From an uncultured Bacteroidales bacterium (GTDB lineage: Bacteria > Bacteroidota > Bacteroidia > Bacteroidales > UBA932): 64,000 bases of DNA. The translations under genes and the position numbers were made by a program. Below are positions 34,997 through 44,419 of this stretch, piece by piece. A model generated the notes under the pieces. That model saw only the letters and a program-made list of their open reading frames with translations. It did not search any database and was not told the DNA's origin. Location of the stretch: NCBI GenBank assembly GCA_944326225.1, contig CALVDI010000003.1, positions 16,061-80,060 of the forward strand, written 5' to 3'. Numbering within the stretch: the first letter of the stretch is position 1; each line of letters begins with the position of its first letter.

Positions 34997-36168
34997 TTCC
35001 GCTCAGGTTTTTTATTACCGTTGGTCTTTTCCTTGTCACCGGTATTGCGGACCGGTCTTTTCTTCTTTTTCTTTTTCTTCTTTTTGTCGAAGCGGTCGAT
35101 GCTGTCGTCGCCTATGGAGGATACGAAGTCGATGGACTCACTGTCATCCCGGTTTTTCAGCATTGTCGCCGGTTTGTTGCCTTTCTGATTGGCGGCCTTG
35201 ATCCTGCGCACCTCTTCAACTGTCAGAGGGGTGACTTTTGAAGCATTGCCCTGTTCGTAGGAGAACCACATGATGCCTTTCAGCACATCTGTCTTGACCA
35301 GCCATGCCTGTCCGTCCATGAATTCCAGCGGAGCGTTGACCTGCGGTATGCGGTTGTGAGCGTCTACGTATACAGGTACCTCGTAATTGATGCAGCACTT
35401 GAGCTTGCCGCACTGGCCGGCTAGCTTCTGCGGATTGAGTGACAGATCCTGGCAGCGGGCGGCCTGAGTGGATATGGACTGGAAGTTGGTGATGAACTTG
35501 GCGCAGCACAGTGCCCTTCCGCAGACTCCCAGACCACCTATGAGGCCGGCCTCCTGACGGGCACCTATCTGCTTCATCTCTATCCTGATGCGGAACTCCT
35601 CGGCGAATACCTTTATGAGCTGGCGGAAATCCACCCTTTCGTCAGCGATATAGTAGAAGATAGCCTTCGTCCCGTCTCCCTGGAACTCCACGTCGCCTAT
35701 CTTCATGTCCAGTCCGAGGTCGGCGGCGATCTGTCTCGCCCTTATCATAGTGCTGTTCTCCCGGGCTATGGCTTCCTGCCATTTCTCCAGATCCAGCTGG
35801 CGGGCCTTCCGGTATATCTTCTTGAGTTCCTTGGTCTCCATGTCAAAATGGTTCCGGGCCATCTGTCTGCTGACCACAGGACCGCTCAGGGTTATGATGC
35901 CTACGTCATGTCCGGTGGCAGCCTCTACCACGACAAGATCGCCGGCTTTCAGAAGCAGGTGGGAAGTGTTCTCATAGAATCCCTTTCGGGTATTTTTGAA
36001 ACGTACTTCGTATATGTTGTTGAACTTCGGGTCGGAGATGCCCTCCAGCCAGTCGAAGTCGGCCAGTTTGCAGCAGCCCCGGCTGTAATTGCAGATAAGT
36101 TCCCCGTTTTCGGCTCTTTCTGTGATGCATCCCCTGGAACAGTCGTATGTTGTGTTTTTTTCTTCCAT
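34993..36168 (-). CDS. ricT: PSP1/RicT family protein
   Basis: The 391-residue protein carries the PSP1 domain (about 60-290) with the cysteine set of the family: GVCGRALCCAKF and QCGKLKCCINYE, plus an N-terminal CSRGC / CNYSRGCC pair. In Bacillus, RicT works with RicA/RicF as an Fe-S complex that assists RNA maturation; those partners are not seen here. The C-terminus is a very lysine-rich tail (a run of Lys after DRF) that may bind nucleic acid. Its start codon follows one half of a symmetric promoter. Confidence 0.88.
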   Translation of the reverse strand: MEEKNTTYDCSRGCITERAENGELICNYSRGCCKLADFDWLEGISDPKFNNIYEVRFKNTRKGFYENTSHLLLKAGDLVVVEAATGHDVGIITLSGPVVSRQMARNHFDMETKELKKIYRKARQLDLEKWQEAIARENSTMIRARQIAADLGLDMKIGDVEFQGDGTKAIFYYIADERVDFRQLIKVFAEEFRIRIEMKQIGARQEAGLIGGLGVCGRALCCAKFITNFQSISTQAARCQDLSLNPQKLAGQCGKLKCCINYEVPVYVDAHNRIPQVNAPLEFMDGQAWLVKTDVLKGIMWFSYEQGNASKVTPLTVEEVRRIKAANQKGNKPATMLKNRDDSESIDFVSSIGDDSIDRFDKKKKKKKKKRPVRNTGDKEKTNGNKKPERK

Positions 36169-36183
36169 ATTGTAGATAAATTA

Positions 36184-36205
36184 CAAAGATAATTATTTAT
36201 CTTTG
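36184..36205. promoter_or_regulatory. Symmetric divergent promoter ricT / holB
   Basis: CAAAGATA (36184-36191) is the minus-strand -7 box TATCTTTG for ricT. TATCTTTG (36198-36205) is the plus-strand -7 box for holB. Only 6 bp separate them and the whole 22-bp unit is nearly palindromic. Confidence 0.8.
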
Positions 36206-36214
36206 AATCTGGAT

Positions 36215-37354
36215 ATGCAATTTAAAGAAGTATTAGGAAACGAAGAGCTTAAGTCCCGTCTGATCAATATGGTGGACAGCGGACGTACCGGACATTCCCT
36301 CATGTTTGTGGAGAAAGACGGATACGGTGCCCTGCCTTTGGCCATGGCCTTGATTCAGTACATGATGTGCCGTAACCGGAAAGCCGGGGAGGATTCCTGC
36401 GGAGTATGTCCTTCCTGCCGCAGGGTGTCGGAGATGATGCATCCCGATATTCATTTCGCCTTTCCGGTCAACTCGGCTTCAAAGTCCGGCTCAGGCAAGC
36501 CGCTCAGCGGCTCTTTCATGCAGCAGTGGCGGGAACTCTACAAGGCCGATCCTTATTTTACGGAACCGGACCTTTACGAGCGGATAGGCATAGCCGACAA
36601 GGTGGGCGTGATAAGCGTGGCGGAGGCCAAGGAGATACTGGATTCGCTGAGCCTTAAGTCATACGAGGGCTACAGCAAGTTCATGCTGGTGTGGCTGCCG
36701 GAGCGGATGAACGCCGAGGCGGCGAACAGACTGCTGAAGATAGTGGAGGAGCCGTCCCCGGATACCTATTTCATATTTGTGACTCATGCGCCTGAACGGA
36801 TAATCTCCACGATACGTTCCCGTTCCCAGATGATACGGCTTTATCCTGTCTCCCAAGGGGAACTGACTCCGTTTCTGTCCGTCCGGACCGGAGTGCCGGC
36901 TGATGAGGCTGTACTGTATGCCAGAACCAGCGGAGGCAGTCCGGGACTGGCTCTCAACATGATACAGGGCAGTTCCGCATCGGAGGCCTATCTGCCTTTG
37001 CTGACATCAATGCTGGAAAGTGTGGTCGGAAAGGATCTTCCGGCTTTGCTGGAGGGCAATGACGCCGTGCTGGCTCTGGGCCGGGAGCGGCAGAAGGACT
37101 TCTGTCTGTATTCGGAGGCGTTTCTGCGCAAGGCTATGATGCACCGCCGCGGACTGGGCTCTATTGCCGACGTACTCCCTTCTGAGAAAGACGCTGTCAT
37201 ACGTTTCTCGTCAGCTTTGCCGGAGAGTTTCTATGAGAAGGCCTTTGCGGCTTTTGAGGGAGCCAGGACGGCGGTGGAGTCCAATGTCAATGCCAAGATG
37301 GTCTTCTGTAATCTGGTCAATGTGTTGTTTGCCTTATATAATTTCCGGGTATGA
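36215..37354 (+). CDS. holB: DNA polymerase III delta' subunit
   Basis: Delta' is part of the clamp loader. I chose the ATG at 36215 (MQFKEVLGNEELKSRL), because the in-frame TTG at 36203 lies inside the -7 box. The protein is then 379 residues. The P-loop is degenerate (FVEKDGYGALPLA), as expected for delta'. The zinc cysteines are Cys52, 62, 65 and 68 (CGVCPSC). RLLKIVEEPSPDTYFIF and RSRSQMIRL (sensor 1/arginine finger region) follow. Its end overlaps the next gene by 4 bp. Confidence 0.92.
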   Translation: MQFKEVLGNEELKSRLINMVDSGRTGHSLMFVEKDGYGALPLAMALIQYMMCRNRKAGEDSCGVCPSCRRVSEMMHPDIHFAFPVNSASKSGSGKPLSGSFMQQWRELYKADPYFTEPDLYERIGIADKVGVISVAEAKEILDSLSLKSYEGYSKFMLVWLPERMNAEAANRLLKIVEEPSPDTYFIFVTHAPERIISTIRSRSQMIRLYPVSQGELTPFLSVRTGVPADEAVLYARTSGGSPGLALNMIQGSSASEAYLPLLTSMLESVVGKDLPALLEGNDAVLALGRERQKDFCLYSEAFLRKAMMHRRGLGSIADVLPSEKDAVIRFSSALPESFYEKAFAAFEGARTAVESNVNAKMVFCNLVNVLFALYNFRV

Positions 37355-38139
37355 TTCTATATTTTTCAGGAACAGGCAATTCTCTTTGGGTTGCCGGGCG
37401 GCTTTCCCAGGCCCTGGGTCAGGCAAAGCCTGTATCTGTGGCGGATGAACTCAGAAGACATGCCGGTGATGCGGTGTGTGAATATGCCCTGTGTCAGGAC
37501 GAACCGTTGATACTGGTCTTCCCGGTACATTCGTGGGGGCCTGCGGAGATGATGCTGCGCTTCGTGTCCCGTCTGAGTGTACGGGATTATGCCGGTCAGA
37601 AAGTCTATGCTGTCTGCACCTGCGGGGATACCTGCGGCTGGACGGACCGGATACTCGGAGAGGCTTTGAGAAAGCGTCATCTGCCTCTTACCGGCTGCTG
37701 GTCGGTGCGGATGCCGAACAACTATATACTGATGAAGGGGTTCGGAGTGGATCCCGACGATGTGCGTGAAGCCAAACTGGCTGCTGCTCCGGCTGCGGTG
37801 GACGCTGTGGCAGCAGCTATACGGAATGGAGATACTGGTGTCCATCTGACCGTGGGCACTCAGCCCTGGTTGAAAAGCAGATTGATCAGTCCGCTTTTCC
37901 GCCGTTTTCTGGCAGGGCCTGACAGCCGGACTAAGTTTCATGTCAGCGAGGCCTGTATCGGCTGCGGTCTGTGTGAGCGCGTCTGTCCGACCGGTACTGT
38001 GATCATGAAGGACGGGAGGCCGGAGTGGGGACGCGGCTGCGTGCAGTGTACGGCCTGCATCAACCGGTGCCCTGTACGTGCGATTGATTGGGACAGTATT
38101 ACTCAGGGTCAGGGGCGGTACCACTATCCAGGTCTGTAA
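37351..38139 (+). CDS. EFR1-family flavodoxin/ferredoxin protein
   Basis: The 262-residue protein fuses a flavodoxin-like N-terminal part (FSGTGNSLWVAGRL, FMN loop at 5-12) with a C-terminal 2[4Fe-4S] ferredoxin: CIGCGLCERVCP (about 202-213) and CVQCTACINRCP (about 230-241). It should carry electrons in anaerobic metabolism; its partner is unknown. Its ATG overlaps the holB stop by 4 bp, so the two are translationally coupled. Confidence 0.88.
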   Translation: MILYFSGTGNSLWVAGRLSQALGQAKPVSVADELRRHAGDAVCEYALCQDEPLILVFPVHSWGPAEMMLRFVSRLSVRDYAGQKVYAVCTCGDTCGWTDRILGEALRKRHLPLTGCWSVRMPNNYILMKGFGVDPDDVREAKLAAAPAAVDAVAAAIRNGDTGVHLTVGTQPWLKSRLISPLFRRFLAGPDSRTKFHVSEACIGCGLCERVCPTGTVIMKDGRPEWGRGCVQCTACINRCPVRAIDWDSITQGQGRYHYPGL

Positions 38140-38157
38140 CGGGCACCGGTTGATGAA

Positions 38158-40047
38158 TTACGGGTTGGCTGATTTGAGAACCATCTCACAGCTGGAGCAG
38201 TTGAATGTGACCAGGATGTGACGGTCGTTGTTGACCAGGTAGAGCGGAGCGGCTTTCCTGACACCGTTTCCCGGCTGTCTGGGGCACAGCCTCATCTCAT
38301 ATCGTATGCAGTATTTGCAGCGCATGAATTCTATGTGGCGTGATGCGTCCAGCTCATAAGCCGGTGCAGCATCTATACCGACAGCGGCGTAGACTTCTTT
38401 TGAAAGAGAGTTGGCGCAGTTGAGCTGGGTAGTCTGCTTCGGCGGCACCAGCCGGCTGTGGTCTATCCTTTCCCACGGAACACTCTCAGTCATGTCGGCC
38501 TCATCATAGACGGCATCTATCCGGTCGTACAGCAAGCTTTCCAACTCGGCTGCAAGCTCCCGGCGCAGGGCATTGGCCGCTGAGGACGGGAGAAACGGGA
38601 GAGGGCCTTCTTCCGGCAGTTCAGTCAAGGTAAATGCGAACAGCCCGCTTTTGCGCGACAGCGATGCTTTCAGCCCGGACTCCGCCTTCTCTCTATTTGA
38701 GGCAGTCTCTGCCCTGAAGTGTCTTTCTGCACTGATGCCGTTGACGGTCAACACGCTCAGTGTCCAGCCGTCTCCGTCCTTGGAAAGAGCTGTGGATGCG
38801 GGAATCAGCCGTATGGGCCGGTCCCTGCTGATGCTGCGCTCAAACTCCTGGTTGTAGCTGCGGTAGACCTTCATTCCGATCCTGAGCATGGCAGAGACTT
38901 CCTGTGGTACAGATGAGAATATCCTGACCCCATTCTGGACTGTGTCGGCTCTCAGACCGTGGACTGTGCCGGATCTGGATATGAAGCACAGTCCGTCTCC
39001 GTTGGTCAGAGGTGTGCTGATATCTTCACGTGGCGCTATTTCGAAATATGCGCCGGCAGTACGTGGCTTTATCCAGGTGATGGTGCCGACAGGCTCTCCG
39101 ATACCTTTGGCATAGTTCCCCGAGCACCACTTATCTCTTTTGCCGTCGATGAAATAATGCGTATAGCCCCGGTTGAATGTGGCCTCCGGATGCGGCGTGA
39201 ATCCGCCGGTAGGGGTGCCGTAGGAACTGCGGACGTATTTTCCGCCGCTTTCCCGGACAATACGGTCGAGAGTGTCGCTGTATGTGCGGACTATGTTGCT
39301 CACATATGATATGTTCTTAAGCCTGCCTTCGATCTTGAAAGATGTGGCTCCGGCTTCTGCGAGCTGCTCTACGCGGTCCAGCAGGCAGAGGTCTTTCAGG
39401 GAGAGTATGGCTTTGTCGCGCAGGATGGTTTTTCCGCCTGCGTCTTTTACATCGTAGCGGGAACGGCAGGCCTGGATGCAGCAGCCTCGGTTGGCGCTGC
39501 GGCCAGTCAGGTACTGGCTCAGGTAACACTGGCCGCTGTAGGACACGCATAGTGCCCCGTGAACGAAGCACTCTATGCCGCAGCCCGGCACGGCTTCCGC
39601 TATCTCCCGTATCTGTTCCAGGCTCAGTTCGCGGGCCAGTACCAGTCTCTTGAATCCCAGCGAAGAGAGCCAGCGGGCCTGCTCCACCGTGCGGATATTG
39701 CATTGAGTGGAGGCGTGCAGCTCTATCGGGGGAATGCTCATCCTAAGTAGGCCCAGGTCCTGGACGATGAGAGCGTCACAGCCGGCTTCCGCGGCCTGGA
39801 ACACTGTCTGCCGGGCCGCATCCAGCTCGTGCTCGTAGATGAGCGTGTTGAGGGTCAGAAATACCTTTGCGCCGAACTTGTGGGCATATCCGGTCAGTTC
39901 GGCGATGTCATCGAAACTGTTGCCCGCGGCTTCCCTGGCACCGAACGAGGGGCCGGCGATATATACGGCATCGGCACCGCAGTCTATGGCCGCGATGCCG
40001 ATGCCCTTATTCTTAGCCGGAGCAAGAATCTCTAATGCTACTGGCAT
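38158..40047 (-). CDS. U32 peptidase-family protein, RlhA-like
   Basis: The 629-residue protein has the U32 core (EILAPAKNKGIGIAAIDCGADAVY at the start, SYSGQCYLSQYLTGR, NRGCCIQACR) and a C-terminal DUF3656-like part. This architecture matches RlhA, which hydroxylates C2501 of 23S rRNA, better than the shorter TrhP. Despite the name, a true protease activity is doubtful. Four cysteines of the core and a later CKYCIRYEMRLC cluster may hold an Fe-S centre. Its start overlaps the TPR gene end by 10 bp. Confidence 0.85.
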   Translation of the reverse strand: MPVALEILAPAKNKGIGIAAIDCGADAVYIAGPSFGAREAAGNSFDDIAELTGYAHKFGAKVFLTLNTLIYEHELDAARQTVFQAAEAGCDALIVQDLGLLRMSIPPIELHASTQCNIRTVEQARWLSSLGFKRLVLARELSLEQIREIAEAVPGCGIECFVHGALCVSYSGQCYLSQYLTGRSANRGCCIQACRSRYDVKDAGGKTILRDKAILSLKDLCLLDRVEQLAEAGATSFKIEGRLKNISYVSNIVRTYSDTLDRIVRESGGKYVRSSYGTPTGGFTPHPEATFNRGYTHYFIDGKRDKWCSGNYAKGIGEPVGTITWIKPRTAGAYFEIAPREDISTPLTNGDGLCFISRSGTVHGLRADTVQNGVRIFSSVPQEVSAMLRIGMKVYRSYNQEFERSISRDRPIRLIPASTALSKDGDGWTLSVLTVNGISAERHFRAETASNREKAESGLKASLSRKSGLFAFTLTELPEEGPLPFLPSSAANALRRELAAELESLLYDRIDAVYDEADMTESVPWERIDHSRLVPPKQTTQLNCANSLSKEVYAAVGIDAAPAYELDASRHIEFMRCKYCIRYEMRLCPRQPGNGVRKAAPLYLVNNDRHILVTFNCSSCEMVLKSANP

Positions 40048-40979
40048 TTGAGTTCGTTGTCTACTTTATGCTTTGCGTACTCGGCAAACTGAGGGTTGTT
40101 CAGGATGGCCTTGTAGTTGACGCAGGCGTTGGTCTTGTCACCTGTGGCCTCGTATGCCGTAGCAAGCTGATATCTGATCTGGTCGATGCTCCTGGCGTTG
40201 GGAGAGGCGGCGATGAATCCCTCGAAGTTCTCGATGGCTGCGGCGTAGTTCTTCAACTGGAGAGCCGCTGTGCCGGCGATCTGCATGGCTGTGGGATTGG
40301 GCAGTATCTCAATGGCTTTCTGAGCATACTCCAGAGCACTCTCGAAGTTTTTGGCCTTGAGTTCGGTATTGGCACTGGTAAGATAAAGAGTGGCAAGCTC
40401 TTTGCCGGCGGCGTCTTTCTGGCCGAGTTCAGATGCTTTTGCAAGAGCGTTGACTGCGGTCTCTATATCCTCCATACGGCGGGCAGCCTGACCAAGGCGG
40501 AGATATCCGATTGCATCATTGGGGTTGATCTCTATTACTTTCTCATAGTTCTTCATTGCGGATGCATAGTCTTTCTGGTTGAGAAAGAGATTGCCCTGCT
40601 GCATGTACAGTTGGGGGATGAGGGATTCAGCTTCGACGGCTATGTCATCCTGTCCGTATTCGTTGGCTTTTGCAATGGCCTGGTTGAGGACGACTACCGC
40701 AGAGTCTATGTCATTGGCGGCTGCCAGTTCCTTGCCGATGGCGTTGAGCAGGGTGGGAATGTTCCTCTGGCAGTTGAAGAGGAGCTCCTCAGCCTCCGGT
40801 CCTATGACCTCGGCCTGGCCGAGGGCTTCTTCAAAATATTTGAGTGCAGTGGTTTTGTCGCCCGCGTTAAGAGCGGTGGCACCCTCGTTGTAGAGGGCTG
40901 TCGCTGATTCCATATCCTGTGCGTAGAGTGAGACAGCGGTAATCACAGCGATGGTGAGAATAGATAAAACTTTTTTCAT
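40038..40979 (-). CDS. Secreted TPR protein
   Basis: The ATG at 40979 opens a signal peptide (MKKVLSILTIAVITAVSLYAQ), giving 313 residues. At least six TPR units follow, for example AMKNYEKVIEINPNDAIGYLRLGQA and ESALEYAQKAIEILPNPTAMQIAG. It probably acts in the periplasm as a protein-binding scaffold. It is co-transcribed with the RlhA-like gene and divergent from the M16 homologue. Confidence 0.85.
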   Translation of the reverse strand: MKKVLSILTIAVITAVSLYAQDMESATALYNEGATALNAGDKTTALKYFEEALGQAEVIGPEAEELLFNCQRNIPTLLNAIGKELAAANDIDSAVVVLNQAIAKANEYGQDDIAVEAESLIPQLYMQQGNLFLNQKDYASAMKNYEKVIEINPNDAIGYLRLGQAARRMEDIETAVNALAKASELGQKDAAGKELATLYLTSANTELKAKNFESALEYAQKAIEILPNPTAMQIAGTAALQLKNYAAAIENFEGFIAASPNARSIDQIRYQLATAYEATGDKTNACVNYKAILNNPQFAEYAKHKVDNELKCQ

Positions 40980-41003
40980 GTGTGTAGATTGATGTTCAGC
41001 CGA

Positions 41004-41032
41004 CAAATATAAGATATATTTTTATACATTTG
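41004..41032. promoter_or_regulatory. Divergent promoter pair TPR / M16 homologue
   Basis: CAAATATA (41004-41011) gives TATATTTG for the minus-strand TPR gene. TACATTTG (41025-41032) is the plus-strand -7 box, only 4 bp before the ATG of the M16 homologue. Confidence 0.7.
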
Positions 41033-41036
41033 TTTT

Positions 41037-43811
41037 ATGAAACGTGTTTTTTTCATAGTCATAATAGTCATAGCTGTGACTATGCTGCATGCTCTCCCGG
41101 CTTCAGCCCAGCTGGTGGGCATTCTGGAGGACGATGCCAGGATAGTCCGGGGCACCATGCCGAACGGTCTGGCATATTATCTGGTGCCCAATTCCTCGGT
41201 CAAGGGGTATGCGGATTTCGCATTTGTCCAGAGAAACGGACTGGCCATGGAGGACTCCTCCTCGCTGGGCATGACTTACCTGATGGAGTGCATGGCCCTT
41301 ACCGAGACGCACAATTTCCCCGACGGAGCCATTTTCTCCTTTATCGACGACATGGGGCTGAGCCGTACTGACGGCCTTGAGATAGAGGCGGAAGACTATT
41401 ATACCACATATTCATTCAACAATGTGCCCATAGGGAAGAACGCCTCGGTGGTGGACTCGATGCTGCTGGCGATGTTCAATATGTCCTCCGCCCTCATCGT
41501 GGACGATCGATCGGTGGAGCGGGGAAAGCATTTCTTCCGTAATATGTTCGCCTCTTCCATGACCCTGGACCGCCGCATAGAGGACAGTTTGGCGCGGTAT
41601 TATTTCGTCGGTACGCCCCTGGCCCCTCCGGCTGCGGAGGATTTGATGGAGGCTGTCGACGGATATACGGCGGCGGATGTGGCGGCTTTCTACAAGAACA
41701 GGTGCAGGCCTGACCGGCAGGCGATAGTCATAGCCGGGGACATAGACGCCGCTGCGGTCGAATCCAAGATCCGGGCCCTGTTCCAGATAATATCCAGACC
41801 CGGTACCCCTCTGCCCGATTTCCCGGATTCGGTCCTGGATGCCGCCGGGGGAGGGTATTTTTATTTTCAGGACAGGGAGGCCGACAGGGCCAGGGTGACA
41901 TTTGACTATATCGCGGACCCTCTGGACCCGTCTCTGCGCAATACGGCCATTCCGTTCATCTACAACTATGTGTCCGAAGTCGGAATGGATATCATGAGGA
42001 AGCGGCTGATGTCCGCGCTGGAGGACGCACCTTTCTATGCCCTGGACGTTCAGACCGGCATAGTGCCTTATCTCAACCGTATCTCCTACCGTCTTTCGGT
42101 GGAGTGCGCTCCTGAGGATTATGCGGATGCTTATGTACTGATCCTGAACGAGGTGGAACGTGTGTGCCAATACGGAATCTCGGACAGTGAATTCAGGAAG
42201 AGCAGTGAGGAATTCATAGACAGACTGGACGAGACTTACAGGCGTCGCTCTTCATTGGACAACAAGTACTACAGGAATATCTGTGTCTCAAATTTTACGG
42301 ACGGGTATGTGATGACGGGCATAGAGCTGTACAAGAGCTATATAGAGACGGCCGGGACTGTAGTGGACAGTTCGACAGTAGCCGCTTTCCTGTCATCTGT
42401 GTTCTCTGCGGACAGCAACCGGACCGTGGTGTGCTCTTCTCCCGAATACAGCGGGGGACTGGAATATTTCGCCGTCAGACCGGAACCGTATAAGGAGAAA
42501 TACATTCCGCGCCGTTCTGAGCCGGAGTACGCCGCCGGCAGTATTACGGACAGGACCAGGTTCGTCAATCAGTCCACCGGTGTAGTGTCCAGACGTCTGC
42601 CCAACGGAGCGACCGTGGCTTTCCGTAGACTGGACTCGGAGCCGGGGAAGGTGCATTTTACGGCGGTGGCCAGAGGCGGGCTGTCCTTGTCCGGGGACAG
42701 TCTGGCGGTGCTGCGCAAGTATATCAATGATGTGGCCCGGATATCGGTGGTCGGAGGCATGAACATGTATGGAATGCACCGGCTTCAGGACTCTCTGGGA
42801 GTATCGCTGGAAAGGACAGTCTCGGTGGGGGAGCGCAGGCTTTCGGGCAGTTTCCCTGTGGGCCGGATGGAGGACTTCTTGGATGTCGTGGCGATGTATT
42901 TCGAGGGAGCGGAGCCGGATTACGGTACTTTCGGCAAGTTCCGGCGGATGAAGGAAGGCTGTGAGCCGTATGCGCTCAATTCGCCCGAGAAGGTCTTTCA
43001 GGCCTTGCGTCAGAGGGATGTCCGCACCATGTCCGGAGAATTGATGGCCGAGGAGGAGGCCGGTATCGCCGGTCTGGACTATGACGCTGCCCTGAGGTTT
43101 GTCAATGCGCTTTTCTCCAATGTGTCGGAGTTCTCGTTTATCTTCGTGGGCGACTTTGAGGAGAACGACCTGCTCAGGGCCGTATACGCCAGTCTTTCAG
43201 GCCTGCCCGGCAGAAGGGCCGGACTAGGCCGCAGCGAGAACAGCAGATTTTTCATAGCGTCCTACGATGCGGCGGAAGAAGTGAGGGTGCCGATGAGTTT
43301 CCCGCGCCGCCTGTACAGCTGCAAGCTCACCGTGCCTTCGGAGCTCACTGTGGAGGACAGGATGCTTTCGGAGGTCGCCGGCAAGGTGATAGAGAGGGAG
43401 GTCATACGGCAGCTCTCGCTCAGGGGTATTCTGGCCGAGGCGGAGCGGAGATTCTACCGTTATCCCGAGGAGGTGATGACTGTGGAGTTCCGGTTCACGA
43501 CAGCCGGGCCTGTGGAAGATGTGGAGGATATGTTCGCGGATATACTGGTCTCCATGGCGGAGAAAGGCGTCAGCAAGGGTGAAGTGGCCGGAGTCAAGCG
43601 CAATATGGCCATGAAGGACAGGCTGCGGGAGTCCCGCGACTATCGGTACTGGGAGTCTGTGCTGCGCAACCGGTTCGTCAATATGAAGGACTTTTATACA
43701 AGACGCTCCGCTGCGCTGGATGCGGTCACGGCCGATCAGGTCAATGACCTGCTCTTTACTGTGCTGGACGAGGGGAATCTCTCCACTTTGTCGGTAATCC
43801 CTGAAGAATGA
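41037..43811 (+). CDS. M16 peptidase homologue lacking the zinc site
   Basis: The 924-residue exported protein (signal MKRVFFIVIIVIAVTMLHALPASA) has the layout of PqqL-like M16 proteins, with paired M16 domains. In the active site the normal HxxEH is replaced: LGMTYLMECMALTETHNFP aligns with the family's GLAHFLEHMxFxGTxNFP, so the ligand histidines become Tyr81 and Cys85; only Glu84 remains. The distal glutamate motif (usually ERGxVxEE) reads VERGKHFFRNMF and has also lost its ligand. It is therefore very likely catalytically dead and may act as a binding or chaperone protein. It overlaps the DUF3109 gene by 4 bp. Confidence 0.85.
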   Translation: MKRVFFIVIIVIAVTMLHALPASAQLVGILEDDARIVRGTMPNGLAYYLVPNSSVKGYADFAFVQRNGLAMEDSSSLGMTYLMECMALTETHNFPDGAIFSFIDDMGLSRTDGLEIEAEDYYTTYSFNNVPIGKNASVVDSMLLAMFNMSSALIVDDRSVERGKHFFRNMFASSMTLDRRIEDSLARYYFVGTPLAPPAAEDLMEAVDGYTAADVAAFYKNRCRPDRQAIVIAGDIDAAAVESKIRALFQIISRPGTPLPDFPDSVLDAAGGGYFYFQDREADRARVTFDYIADPLDPSLRNTAIPFIYNYVSEVGMDIMRKRLMSALEDAPFYALDVQTGIVPYLNRISYRLSVECAPEDYADAYVLILNEVERVCQYGISDSEFRKSSEEFIDRLDETYRRRSSLDNKYYRNICVSNFTDGYVMTGIELYKSYIETAGTVVDSSTVAAFLSSVFSADSNRTVVCSSPEYSGGLEYFAVRPEPYKEKYIPRRSEPEYAAGSITDRTRFVNQSTGVVSRRLPNGATVAFRRLDSEPGKVHFTAVARGGLSLSGDSLAVLRKYINDVARISVVGGMNMYGMHRLQDSLGVSLERTVSVGERRLSGSFPVGRMEDFLDVVAMYFEGAEPDYGTFGKFRRMKEGCEPYALNSPEKVFQALRQRDVRTMSGELMAEEEAGIAGLDYDAALRFVNALFSNVSEFSFIFVGDFEENDLLRAVYASLSGLPGRRAGLGRSENSRFFIASYDAAEEVRVPMSFPRRLYSCKLTVPSELTVEDRMLSEVAGKVIEREVIRQLSLRGILAEAERRFYRYPEEVMTVEFRFTTAGPVEDVEDMFADILVSMAEKGVSKGEVAGVKRNMAMKDRLRESRDYRYWESVLRNRFVNMKDFYTRRSAALDAVTADQVNDLLFTVLDEGNLSTLSVIPEE

Positions 43812-44419
43812 TCAAGTATATGGATACAATGGTGATAATAGACGACAAGATAGTCTCTTCGGAGATTTTTACGGAATATTTTGCCTGCGACTACGGAGTC
43901 TGCGGCGGGGTGTGCTGCGTCATCGGGGACAGCGGCGCTCCGATGGAGGAGGACGAGCCGGAGCGTATCGAGGCCAATTACGGCAGATTCTCCCCGCTGA
44001 TGTCGCCCGAGGGCCGGGCGGTGGTGGAGGAGAAGGGATTTTTCGAGGTAGACTCGGACGGGGACATGGTCACTCCGCTGGTCCCGGGCCGGGAGGAATG
44101 CGCCTATGCGGCCTGCGACGCGGAAGGCAGTTGGTTCTGCACCATCGAGCGGTCCTGGTGCCGGGGCGGCTCGGACTTTGTCAAGCCCATCTCCTGCCGT
44201 CTCTACCCGATCCGGGTCTCCAGGCTCTTCAACGGCATGACCGCCCTCAACCTCCACCGCTGGAACATCTGCTCCTGCGCCTTCGCAAAAGGCAAAAAGG
44301 AAGGCATCCCGGTTTTCCGTTTCCTGCAGAAGCCCCTGACGGATGCCTTCGGTGAAGAGTTCTATGCAGCACTGGAGGCTGCGTATGAGCAGTTTAGAGA
44401 GCCCAGAAGCCGACAGTAA
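43808..44419 (+). CDS. DUF3109 family protein
   Basis: The 203-residue cysteine-rich protein carries family motifs CDYGVCGGVCCVIGDSGAP near the start, AYAACDAEGSWFCTIERSW and KPISCRLYPIRV, with a late NICSCAF. About ten cysteines suggest a bound metal or Fe-S centre. Function is unknown. It overlaps the M16 homologue by 4 bp and its end overlaps 26 bp of the convergent barrel gene. Confidence 0.85.
   Translation: MIKYMDTMVIIDDKIVSSEIFTEYFACDYGVCGGVCCVIGDSGAPMEEDEPERIEANYGRFSPLMSPEGRAVVEEKGFFEVDSDGDMVTPLVPGREECAYAACDAEGSWFCTIERSWCRGGSDFVKPISCRLYPIRVSRLFNGMTALNLHRWNICSCAFAKGKKEGIPVFRFLQKPLTDAFGEEFYAALEAAYEQFREPRSRQ

Noticed and set aside
38158-40047. Collagenase or secreted protease
   Set aside because: U32 proteins of this architecture are RNA-modification factors and this one has no signal peptide.
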